DNA of 64,000 bases from positions 124,001 to 188,000 of the forward strand of contig OY762063.1 of NCBI GenBank assembly GCA_963665075.1, in the 5' to 3' direction. This document shows positions 1-6,672 of the stretch, in pieces. Under the pieces are notes generated by a model, which had not been told where the DNA came from, did no database searches, and saw only the letters and a program-made list of their open reading frames with translations. The stretch's first letter is position 1. Each line of letters begins with the position of its first letter. Position numbers and translations under genes: made by a program. Origin of the DNA: JAPULR01 sp963665075. Its GTDB lineage: Bacteria > Chloroflexota > Dehalococcoidia > Lucifugimonadales > GCA-2712585.

Positions 1-20
1 CCCGCGAAGGCGGGAATCCA
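1..20 (-). repeat. Family A palindrome, partial copy
   Basis: Truncated by the window edge. It carries the GGGAATCC arm of the ATTCCC-N8-GGGAAT palindrome, read on the minus strand relative to copies right of 32 kb. Confidence 0.8.
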
Positions 21-47
21 GGGGGCGGGGTTTGGGGTGGATAGACC

Positions 48-506
48 ATGAAACGCCGCCGACGAGACATAGCCGTCAACCGCCAAGCCTTCTTCAACTA
101 CGAAGTCCTCGAACGCTTCGAAGCGGGCCTCCAACTCACCGGCACCGAAATCAAATCCATCCGCGCCGCCCGCGTCGACCTCCGCGGCTCCCACGCTCGC
201 TTCGAAGACAACGAACTATGGCTCCACGGTATGCACGTCGCCCTCTACGACCCTGCCGGACAGAGAAACCACGACCCCAAGCGCCCCCGCAAGCTACTCA
301 TGCGCCGCAGCGAAATCGCCGAAATTGCGGGCAAAATCTCCCAAAGGGGCCTCACCCTGGTTCCCCTCAGACTTTATGTAAAGAACCACTGGGCCAAAAT
401 CGAACTCGGCCTCGCCAGGGGCAAACGCCAATACGACAAGCGCAAGGCCATCATCGAACGCGATAAAGACCGCGAAGCCCAACGCGCCCTCCGCCACCTA
501 ACCTGA
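48..506 (+). CDS. smpB: SsrA-binding protein SmpB
   Basis: SmpB binds tmRNA and delivers it to stalled ribosomes for trans-translation. The 152-residue length is normal for the family. The beta-barrel core begins with FFNYEVLERFEAGLQLTGTE (about residues 15-34), followed by the HWAKIELGLARGKRQYDKRK stretch and a basic helical tail that enters the empty mRNA channel. The ATG at 48 is preceded by GGGGTGGA. Its RNA partner ssrA lies about 0.8 kb downstream on the same strand, separated by a two-gene unit and repeats. Identification rests on unmistakable whole-length similarity. Confidence 0.97.
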   Translation: MKRRRRDIAVNRQAFFNYEVLERFEAGLQLTGTEIKSIRAARVDLRGSHARFEDNELWLHGMHVALYDPAGQRNHDPKRPRKLLMRRSEIAEIAGKISQRGLTLVPLRLYVKNHWAKIELGLARGKRQYDKRKAIIERDKDREAQRALRHLT

Positions 507-512
507 CCCCCC

Positions 513-651
513 GCCGTCATTCCCGCGTAGGCGGGAATCCACCCCCCTCTTATCCCTTCCCCCTTGACGGAGACCTTTGCATAACCCCTCCTCAGCAAGC
601 CGACAAACCTCTTCCCCCTTGACGGGGGAAGATTGAGATGGGGGTGATTCT
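513..651 (-). repeat. Composite repeat block (families A, D, C)
   Basis: Contains family A (513-541), family D (569-586) and the family C hairpin (611-648), all in the left-side polarity. The segment 551-651 is repeated almost base for base at 5028-5129, so the whole roughly 100-bp composite has been copied as a unit. Confidence 0.85.
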
Positions 652-680
652 CCCCCTCCCCCCAAATTGCCAAAATCCCC

Positions 681-710
681 TTGACCCCAACTCCCGTCGC
701 CTGCTACCAT
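681..710 (+). promoter_or_regulatory. Putative promoter for the 39-aa/90-aa gene pair
   Basis: TTGACC (681-686), an 18-bp spacer and TACCAT (705-710). The predicted transcription start falls on or next to the ATG at 717, and no Shine-Dalgarno sequence precedes that ATG, so the transcript would be leaderless. Seen by pattern only. Confidence 0.4.
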
Positions 711-716
711 CCCCCC

Positions 717-836
717 ATGAAAACTATAGAACAATTATACCAAGACTTCGAAAGGCTCCTGGACGCCCTCGGCATCCCCAAGGAACCCCCAAAGGCTCTT
801 TCTACGACCTTGCCACCGAAGAGGAGGAAAACATGA
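717..836 (+). CDS. Small protein, 39 aa, translationally coupled to next gene
   Basis: The frame encodes MKTIEQLYQDFERLLDALGI and then a Pro/Lys/Arg-rich end finishing in PPKRRKT. I recognise no family. Support comes from its arrangement. A promoter-like pair sits about seven bases upstream, implying leaderless translation. The TGA stop overlaps the next ATG as ATGA (833-836), and the sequence just before that overlap (GAGGAGGAAAAC) doubles as a strong ribosome binding site for the next gene. The first half is predicted helical. It could be a regulatory leader peptide or a genuine small partner protein; the sequence cannot decide. Confidence 0.45.
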   Translation: MKTIEQLYQDFERLLDALGIPKEPPKALSTTLPPKRRKT

Positions 837-1105
837 ACGAATCCCACAAGCGCAAGCGCGGCGGCCAGCCCGGCAACCAGAACGCTCGCAAGCACGGCTT
901 CTACTCCAAGCACTTCACCCCCGAGCAGATGCAGCAGCTCGAAGAGATCGACTACCACAAGGGCCTCGACCCGGAAATCGCCCTCCTTCGCGTCAAGCTC
1001 AACTCCCTCCTGGAAGACCCGGAAACCTCCCCTGAAATCATCATCCGCGCCGCCCACGTCCTGGCCCGGCTCGCCTCCGTCCAGCGTCGATACATCTATG
1101 GTTGA
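833..1105 (+). CDS. Small GGQPGNQNARKHG-motif protein, unknown function
   Basis: A 90-residue protein with a basic N-terminus, MNESHKRKRGGQPGNQNARK, then an HGFYSKHF segment and a helical C-terminal half rich in Leu and Glu (DPEIALLRVKLNSLLEDPET). The GGxPGNxNAxxHG signature occurs in many small hypothetical proteins, some near phage terminase genes; I know of no established function. The ATG at 833 is preceded by a near-ideal GAGGAGG ribosome binding site and overlaps the stop of the preceding 39-aa frame, which makes an in-frame start further upstream (638) unlikely. It sits between smpB and ssrA. Confidence 0.75.
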   Translation: MNESHKRKRGGQPGNQNARKHGFYSKHFTPEQMQQLEEIDYHKGLDPEIALLRVKLNSLLEDPETSPEIIIRAAHVLARLASVQRRYIYG

Positions 1106-1111
1106 AGGGGG

Positions 1112-1245
1112 GCATTCGTTCTCACCACAACATATAACGAATGCAGAATTTCCCCCGAATCAGGTAGGAAAACCCCATTCGTATCCCGCCACAGAAAAAA
1201 GGAAGCCAAACGAAACGAATACCCTCTACTACAACAAGGCCGCCA
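1112..1245 (+). repeat. Family F hairpin element, copy 1
   Basis: Starts with a hairpin, GCATTCGTT (1112-1120) pairing with AACGAATGC (1136-1144). A segment follows containing GGAAGCCAAACGAAACGAAT and CTACTACAACAAGGCCGCC. The whole segment recurs in reverse complement at 31907-32045 with few differences. No coding capacity is convincing (a 60-codon frame here is rejected). It resembles a small non-autonomous mobile element, but no target-site duplication was recognised. Confidence 0.75.
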
Positions 1246-1277
1246 ACAACATCCAGGTCAACCCCCGCCGCAGGCAC

Positions 1278-1306
1278 TAGACATTTCTACCCCGGTGTCG
1301 GATAAT
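1278..1306 (+). promoter_or_regulatory. Promoter of ssrA
   Basis: TAGACA (1278-1283), 17-bp spacer, GATAAT (1301-1306): five of six consensus bases in each hexamer. The expected start near 1313 gives a short 5' leader to be removed by RNase P before the mature tmRNA end at about 1322. Confidence 0.65.
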
Positions 1307-1321
1307 TTACCCACAGGACAT

Positions 1322-1682
1322 GGGGACGCGCGGTTTCGACAGGGGAACGTCCTGGAAGGATTGCAGGTCGGGGCGCCGTCATTCACCTCGTTAACAAGGC
1401 GGCAAAAAAAGTAACCGGCGAAAGAGAATTCGCTCTAGCAGTCTAGGCATCTAGACTGCTCGTCTGCCCCCGCTGACCCCGGATGCGGGAAGCAGGCGCC
1501 ATAAGCCCGGGGCGCTGCCATCCCCACGCCGGTTAAGGATGGCCTAAGATCAACCGGCTGGCCCTTTGAAACTTTGCCGGTAGAGGGTCAAGGGAGCGAC
1601 CACAAAGTACCGGATAAGCCTGTAGCACATTCTTCCGCGACTTCGCCTGGACGGGGAGTTCGACCCTCCCCCGTCTCCACCA
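1322..1682 (+). ncRNA. ssrA: Transfer-messenger RNA (tmRNA, 10Sa RNA)
   Basis: The 5' end GGGGACGCGCGGTTTCGACA and the 3' end GTTCGACCCTCCCCCGTCTC plus CACCA form the tRNA-like domain; GGGGACG pairs with CGTCTCC and the ACCA end is encoded. The tag frame reads about AAKKVTGEREFALAV with its TAG stop at 1444-1446; the exact resume codon is uncertain, GCG (1399) or GCA (1402) being likely. The stop lies in the first arm of a perfect 9-bp stem, GCAGTCTAG (1438-1446) with CTAGACTGC (1451-1459). The tag has the usual hydrophobic degradation signal, ending ALAV rather than the common LAA. SmpB is encoded just upstream. Confidence 0.95.
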
Positions 1683-1770
1683 TCCCAAACCTCAACCTCC
1701 CCTTAATTGCGCTCGCCCCTCCCTTGTAATATCATCCCCCGTAGCATATCCACGCGCCGACGCCCAACCT

Positions 1771-1797
1771 GTAGGGGCGACTGGCAGGCCGCCCTCC
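1771..1797. repeat. Decayed family E palindrome
   Basis: GTAGGGGCGACTGG followed by an imperfect inverse arm. It resembles the perfect 28-bp palindromes at 32525 and 55169 with several mismatches. It lies in the short gap between ssrA and the phosphatase gene. Confidence 0.4.
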
Positions 1798-1829
1798 CCG
1801 ACATTCCGACCGCGATTGTAATATCCGAA

Positions 1830-3446
1830 ATGCAGCGAAGCCTTATATCCGACGCCTCCCCGTCAACCAACCACGCCGCCGTTACCCAGCCCTTCGAGGC
1901 GATGGAATCGGGCCTCTCCCCCGAACCCCTGCCCACCGCCGTCATCGACGTCGGCTCCGGCTCCGCCCGCGCCGTCGTCATGCAGGTCAACCGCGGCGGC
2001 GGCATCGAAATCATCGCCCAGCAGCGCATGAGCCTCAACCTGATGAGCCACCTCACCCGCAAGGGCGCCCTCGACCATGAAAGCGTCGATGCGACCGTCG
2101 ACGCCGTCGAAGACTTCGTCCAGCTTGCCCAGGGCTACGGCATCGACTGCATCCACGCCGTCGGCACCGCCGCCCTCCGCGAATCCAGCAACGTCCTCGA
2201 AGTGACGGAAACCATCGCTAGCCGCTTCGGGGTGGAACTGCGGATAATCGACGGCCTGGAGGAAGCCGCCTACTGCTTCCTTGGCGCCGTCCACGGCCTC
2301 CCCGTCGACGCCGGACTCATGGCCGACCTCGGCGGCGGCAGCATGGAGGTCGTCGAGTTCAACCATAGGTCATTGAAGACCCTCCACTCCCTCCCCCTCG
2401 GCAGCCTCCGCGTGTCCAACAGCTTCAACCTCACCCAACAGGCGTCGGCGGAAGACGTGGCCGCCGCTCGACGCTACGCCCGCGAATCCCTCTCCCTCGC
2501 CAACGTCCCCACCCTGACCCACGACGGCGAACTCGTCGGCTCCGGCGGCTCCATGCGCCTCTTCGCCAAGCTCGACCGACGCCACAGGCATCATCCCGTC
2601 AAGAAGATCCACGGCTACGGCATCAGCCGCCGCGCAATGGAGAAGCTGGTGAGCGACTTGACTGATACGCGCCTGGATGAGCGCGCCGGCATCCCCGGCA
2701 TGAACCCGGAGCGCACCCACTCCATCGTCGGCGGCGCCATCGTCGCCCTCGCCCTCCTGGAGCACGCCGGCGCCAACAGGATTATGTTATCCGGCCAGGG
2801 CCTTCGCGAAGGACTTGCCCGCAATCCCCACAATCTTTCCCTTGAGCGCGAAATCGCCCTCCCGCCCACGTCCGTCGTCCGCCTGAACACCCTCGCCGAC
2901 CTCACCCAACGCTTCGCCCCCCGCTACTCCCGGCGCGGCCCGCGAAGGTCGCAACTCGCCCGCCGCGTCGCCGAGATCGCATGGAATGGCAAGTCCCGCC
3001 TGCTCGCCTCATCCTTGGAAAGCGCCGCCTTCCTGCTGGATGTGGGAAGCGCCGTCGATTTCTACAACCGGCTGAACCGCACCGCCTCCCTGGTGACGGC
3101 CTCCGACCTCCCCGGGTTCAGCCACCGCGAATCTGCCCAGATAACCGGCATCCTCCTGACGGCGGAACGGGGGCGTCTTCCCCGCAAGCATCGCCGCAGT
3201 GGATTGCTTACCTCCCACGACCGGGACCGCATCGGCCAGTCCGCCGCCATTCTGCTTGCCGCTGACGAACTGGAGCGTCGCCTCCCGCCAGACCTGCCGG
3301 CCGATGCTGTGGAAGTCACGCGAGACGGCAGCGGCCTGCAAATCTCCACCCCGGCCTGGTCACAAAAAGCGGGCGACGCCATCAGCGTTCGCTGGGAGCG
3401 CGAATTCGGACAGCCTATCTCCATCCGGCGGGTGAGCCATGAATAA
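1830..3446 (+). CDS. Ppx/GppA-family phosphatase (exopolyphosphatase-like)
   Basis: ASKHA-fold phosphatase of the exopolyphosphatase/guanosine pentaphosphatase family, about 538 aa. The N-terminal domain shows AVIDVGSGSARAVV (phosphate-1 loop), GTAALRESSN, and LADLGGGSMEVVEF (phosphate-2 loop). The C-terminal part aligns with the HD-like extension of long Ppx proteins, but the expected HDxG reads LLDVGSAVDFYNR and the following His cluster is NRLNRTAS, so the metal-binding His residues appear lost. The start is uncertain: ATG 1830, ATG 1902 and an upstream TTG 1707 are in frame, and none has a strong ribosome binding site. The stop overlaps the next gene by 8 bases, so co-translation with the kinase pair is likely. 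Confidence 0.85.
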   Translation: MQRSLISDASPSTNHAAVTQPFEAMESGLSPEPLPTAVIDVGSGSARAVVMQVNRGGGIEIIAQQRMSLNLMSHLTRKGALDHESVDATVDAVEDFVQLAQGYGIDCIHAVGTAALRESSNVLEVTETIASRFGVELRIIDGLEEAAYCFLGAVHGLPVDAGLMADLGGGSMEVVEFNHRSLKTLHSLPLGSLRVSNSFNLTQQASAEDVAAARRYARESLSLANVPTLTHDGELVGSGGSMRLFAKLDRRHRHHPVKKIHGYGISRRAMEKLVSDLTDTRLDERAGIPGMNPERTHSIVGGAIVALALLEHAGANRIMLSGQGLREGLARNPHNLSLEREIALPPTSVVRLNTLADLTQRFAPRYSRRGPRRSQLARRVAEIAWNGKSRLLASSLESAAFLLDVGSAVDFYNRLNRTASLVTASDLPGFSHRESAQITGILLTAERGRLPRKHRRSGLLTSHDRDRIGQSAAILLAADELERRLPPDLPADAVEVTRDGSGLQISTPAWSQKAGDAISVRWEREFGQPISIRRVSHE

Positions 3447-4266
3447 TTCCGACCTCAACGTCAATTTCCCGATGGGCACGCGATTCGGCGACCATCCCGA
3501 CGACGGCAAATATCCCGGACGGCTGATAATCGTCGAGGGCATCGATGGCTCCGGCAAGAGCACCCAGATCGACCTCCTCGGCAAGTGGCTCACCAGCATG
3601 GGCTACGTCACCGTCTTCACCGAGTGGAACTCCTCCCCCATCGTCCGCCGCACCACCAAGCGCGGCAAAGACCAGCGCCTCCTCACGCCCATGTCCTTCA
3701 GCCTCATCCACGCCGCCGATTTCGCCAACCGCGTCTACACCCAGATTCTCCCCGCCCTCAAGTCTGGCACCGTCGTCCTCGCCGACCGTTATGTCTACAC
3801 CGCCTTCGCCCGCGACGCCGCCCGCGGCGTCAACCGCGACTGGCTTCGACGCATCTACTCCTTCGCCGTCCGACCCTCCCTCGCCCTCTATTTCAAGGTG
3901 CCCCTGGAAGAATCCATCCGACGCATCGTCGCCGGCCGGGAGTCCATCGGCTACTACGAGTCCGGACAGGACCTCAACCTCGCGCCCAATCGGGAGGAAT
4001 CCTTCCGCGCCTTCCAGCAGCGCCTCCTCGACGAGTACGACCGGCTCGCCGATGAATTTGGCCTCGTGACCCTGGATGCCACTGCCACAATCCCCGAACA
4101 GCAGCAACGGGTTCGAGAATACGTAAGGCCCCTCCTTCCCGGCCTCATGGAGATTCATGGCGACAGCCTCCCCGAAGCCCTCAGCAGCGCCGGCCTGATG
4201 GGACGTTACGTCCGCCGTTCCGGCTCCCGCCGCATACCGGACGCCGTAGGAGGCCCCGATGGCTAA
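3439..4266 (+). CDS. Thymidylate kinase-like P-loop kinase (first of tandem pair)
   Basis: 275 aa. The Walker A motif is EGIDGSGKST (residues about 33-42) and the dTMP-kinase DR(Y/H) motif is LADRYVYTAF (DRY at about 116-118). A distinctive YYESGQDLNL segment lies where the LID region should be. Compared with the roughly 210 residues of standard Tmk, it has an extra N-terminal 25 residues and an Arg-rich C-terminal extension. The ATG at 3439 overlaps the phosphatase stop by 8 bases (ATGAATAA). The family converts dTMP to dTDP, but linkage to a Ppx-like gene and pairing with a second Tmk-like gene leave the true substrate open. Confidence 0.85.
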   Translation: MNNSDLNVNFPMGTRFGDHPDDGKYPGRLIIVEGIDGSGKSTQIDLLGKWLTSMGYVTVFTEWNSSPIVRRTTKRGKDQRLLTPMSFSLIHAADFANRVYTQILPALKSGTVVLADRYVYTAFARDAARGVNRDWLRRIYSFAVRPSLALYFKVPLEESIRRIVAGRESIGYYESGQDLNLAPNREESFRAFQQRLLDEYDRLADEFGLVTLDATATIPEQQQRVREYVRPLLPGLMEIHGDSLPEALSSAGLMGRYVRRSGSRRIPDAVGGPDG

Positions 4267-5017
4267 CCCGAAGGGTGGCTCAACCAATGCGAACGGCCCG
4301 CAAAATGACGGCCAGCGACTTATGACCACGCCCAAATTCTACGGCCATACCCCCCTTGGCCTTGGCGAGATTCACATGCCCGGCAGGCTCATCGTCATCG
4401 AGGGCACCGACGGCGTTGGCCGCTCAACCCAGATAGCCCTGTTGAAGGAGTGGTTGGAGACCCAGGGCCACGCCGTGCTGGACACCGGCTTCCGTCGCTC
4501 CGAACTCACCGGCGACGGCATCGATCGCGCCATGCGCGGCCACACCCTCGACCACGTCACCCTCAACCTCTTCTACGCCACCGACTTCTGGGATAGGATG
4601 GAGAAGGGCATCATCCCCGCCCTTCAAGCGGGCATGATCGTCCTCGCCGACCGCTACATCTACTCCATCATCGCCCGGGCGCGGGTGCGCGGCGTCCCCG
4701 CCCGCTGGCTCGACGACGTTTTGGAATTCGCCATCGTCCCCCACCAGGTCTTCTACCTGGACATCGACGTGGAGCAGCTTCTCCCCCGGATGCTTGCCAA
4801 CCGGGAACTGGACCATTGGGAGTCCGGCGAGGACTTCCTGCGTAGGGCGGACCGCCATTCCAGCTTCGTCGTCTACCAGAACGCCCTGCTGCACGAGTTC
4901 CGCAACCTGGCCAAGCAATACCGCTTCGTCACCATCGACGCCCGCCGCAGCGTCCGCGAAGTCTTCAAAAACCTCCAGGGCGGCGTCCGCATCGAAATCT
5001 CAAACATGCCCCGCTAA
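4259..5017 (+). CDS. Thymidylate kinase-like protein with altered P-loop (second of pair)
   Basis: 252 aa, paralogous to its upstream neighbour over the whole kinase fold: EGTDGVGRST at residues 48-57, LADRYIYSII (DRY 131-133) and HWESGEDF matching YYESGQDL. The Walker A Lys that contacts the beta/gamma phosphates is replaced by Arg (R55), which usually abolishes or strongly lowers kinase activity. The gene overlaps its neighbour by 8 bases (ATGGCTAA), the same spacing as the phosphatase/first kinase junction. I infer a heteromeric pair in which this member is regulatory or catalytically weak. Confidence 0.85.
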   Translation: MANPKGGSTNANGPQNDGQRLMTTPKFYGHTPLGLGEIHMPGRLIVIEGTDGVGRSTQIALLKEWLETQGHAVLDTGFRRSELTGDGIDRAMRGHTLDHVTLNLFYATDFWDRMEKGIIPALQAGMIVLADRYIYSIIARARVRGVPARWLDDVLEFAIVPHQVFYLDIDVEQLLPRMLANRELDHWESGEDFLRRADRHSSFVVYQNALLHEFRNLAKQYRFVTIDARRSVREVFKNLQGGVRIEISNMPR

Positions 5018-5027
5018 CCCCCCTTCC

Positions 5028-5284
5028 TATCCCTTCCCCCTCGACGGAGACCTTTGCATAACCCCCCTCAGCGAGCCGACAAACCTCTTCCCCCTTGACG
5101 GGGGAAGGTTAGGATGGGGGTGATTTCCCCTTGTCCTCGCGAATGCGGCGCTCCTCCCCCTCAACCCACACCCTCTCCCGTAGGGGCGGGTTTGAAACCC
5201 GCCCTTCCAACCTGCGCCCGTCAAAGGCTCAAGCGCCCCCTAGCCCCCTCTCCCATCTTGGGAGAGGGTTGGGGTGAGGGCCTA
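5028..5284 (-). repeat. Composite repeat block (families C, D, G)
   Basis: 5028-5129 is a near-identical copy of 551-651, with family D at 5046-5063 and the family C hairpin at 5087-5123. It is followed by a GTAGGGGCGGGTTTGAAACC palindrome (about 5181-5211) and a family G hairpin (about 5244-5282). All orientable parts have the left-side polarity. No gene is seen between 5018 and 5287. Confidence 0.8.
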
Positions 5285-5287
5285 CCC

Positions 5288-6475
5288 CTAAGCCAGAATC
5301 CGCTCCCCATACAACCGCACCGCGTTATCCCACAAAATCTTCCGCTTGCTGTCGTCCTCTATCGGCTGCGAAATGAAGTCCGGCAGCGCCTTCTCCGGGT
5401 CCGGCGCGTCCGGGTGGGAATAGTCCGTGTTCCACACGATGTTGTCGTCTCCCAAAGCGTCCACCACGCCCTTCAGATGAAACTCGTCCGGGTCGCAGGC
5501 CACAAACCCCTGCCGCAGGAAATACTCGCTCGGCTTCAGAGGCAGCGTCTCCATGTCGTACCACATCCCCTGCCGCTTGTCCCGCATCCCGTGGTCGTTC
5601 AGCCGCCCCAGCCAGAAGGGCAGCCAGCCCGCGTTCCCCTCCAGGAAGGACACCCGCAGATTCGGGAACCGCTCCAGCACTCCGAGGAAGATCAGGTGCC
5701 CCAGCGAAATCATATTCTCGAAGGGGAAGCCTATGGCGTGTTCCAGCGCCACCTCAGGCCCGGAAACCTCCGACCGCGGCTGATAGCGCACCCCCGTGTG
5801 CGGCTCCCCGCTGCTGACCCCGTGGAAGGATACGGGAAAGTCCAGCTCCTCCGCCAACGCCCAGAACGGGTCGTAGGCCGGGTCGTGCCACGGACGTCCC
5901 TTCTCAGCCCGCGGCATCGTGACCGTCACCGCGCCAAGCTCTTCCACCGCGCGCCGCGTCTCCGTCACCAGTCCCTCGATGTCGTGCTGGTTCGGAAGCA
6001 CGCCCACCATCTTGATGCGGCCGGAATCCGTGTCGCAGAAGGCGCGGGAGAAGTTGTTGTAGGCGCGGGCGCAGGCCCACAGCAGACCCTGATCCCGACC
6101 GGAGACGCGCAGCGGATGCGGGCCGTTGTCAATCAGCACCTGCTTGTCCCAGCCAAGCGCGTCCATGTGCTCGATCCGGCTCTCCGGCGTGAATCCCTTG
6201 GCGTAGGCGGCGCCGTACTTCTCGGCCATCACGTCCCGGTCGTCGATGGTGGCCTTGCGGTTGGCGCCCCCTCCCTGAATCGTCGTCTTCGACCGGTTGC
6301 CCTCCGGGAAGATCTCGCACTCCATGAAGCTCCGGCTCGCCCCGACGCGGCTCTCCGAAGCGGGGCCGACAATCGGCCGGCGGTGGTAGTATTCCGGCTC
6401 CATGAACTCGCTCCACAGGTCATGGGGCTCCGTGATGTGCGCGTCCGAATCAATGACTTTGAATCCCTTGTACAT
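5288..6475 (-). CDS. Amidohydrolase family 2 metal-dependent hydrolase
   Basis: 395 aa TIM-barrel hydrolase of the Amidohydro_2 type (ACMSD-like). N-terminal VIDSDAHITEPHDLW carries the first metal ligand region; FHGVSSG supplies a mid-barrel His; GVLERFPNLRVSFLEGNAGW and NTDYSHPDAPDP are the characteristic C-terminal motifs with the catalytic Asp. Members act as decarboxylases or hydrolases on small carboxylic or aromatic acids; the substrate cannot be read here. ATG 6475 is chosen because MYKGFKVIDSDAHI matches the usual family start and GAGG precedes it. It runs divergently from the next amidohydrolase gene. Confidence 0.88.
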   Translation of the reverse strand: MYKGFKVIDSDAHITEPHDLWSEFMEPEYYHRRPIVGPASESRVGASRSFMECEIFPEGNRSKTTIQGGGANRKATIDDRDVMAEKYGAAYAKGFTPESRIEHMDALGWDKQVLIDNGPHPLRVSGRDQGLLWACARAYNNFSRAFCDTDSGRIKMVGVLPNQHDIEGLVTETRRAVEELGAVTVTMPRAEKGRPWHDPAYDPFWALAEELDFPVSFHGVSSGEPHTGVRYQPRSEVSGPEVALEHAIGFPFENMISLGHLIFLGVLERFPNLRVSFLEGNAGWLPFWLGRLNDHGMRDKRQGMWYDMETLPLKPSEYFLRQGFVACDPDEFHLKGVVDALGDDNIVWNTDYSHPDAPDPEKALPDFISQPIEDDSKRKILWDNAVRLYGERILA

Positions 6476-6672
6476 GGTTAAACCTCGCTTCCTGTGAATT
6501 GAGTTTCGGGGCTTGCCGCCTCCGCCCACCATTCTAGCCTTATGTAAAGCCCCCTGTCCAACCACGGCATTATACCACCACCGACGCCCCCGCTTCCTGA
6601 GTGACAAAAACCGCTTTATATGACAACCCGATGGCTGGTAGACTATGCTGCGTAAAGGAGGCGAAACACGAA

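Noticed and set aside
1098..1280. 60-codon plus-strand frame after the 90-aa gene
   Set aside because: It translates the family F repeat (hairpin plus polyA tract) and has no ribosome binding site.
1301..1314. TTACCCACA as a DnaA box
   Set aside because: A single one-mismatch match overlapping the ssrA promoter; no cluster of boxes around it.
1660..1682. ssrA 3' end as an occupied integration site
   Set aside because: No second copy of the GTTCGACCCTCCCCC 3' end and no integrase gene were seen in the window.
3415..4335. 306-codon minus-strand frame opposite the first kinase gene
   Set aside because: Gly/Val/Glu-rich mirror of a real gene with clear kinase motifs on the plus strand.
5114..6481. 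455-codon plus-strand frame
   Set aside because: Antisense shadow of the amidohydrolase at 5288-6475, with no ribosome binding site and a repeat-derived N-terminus.
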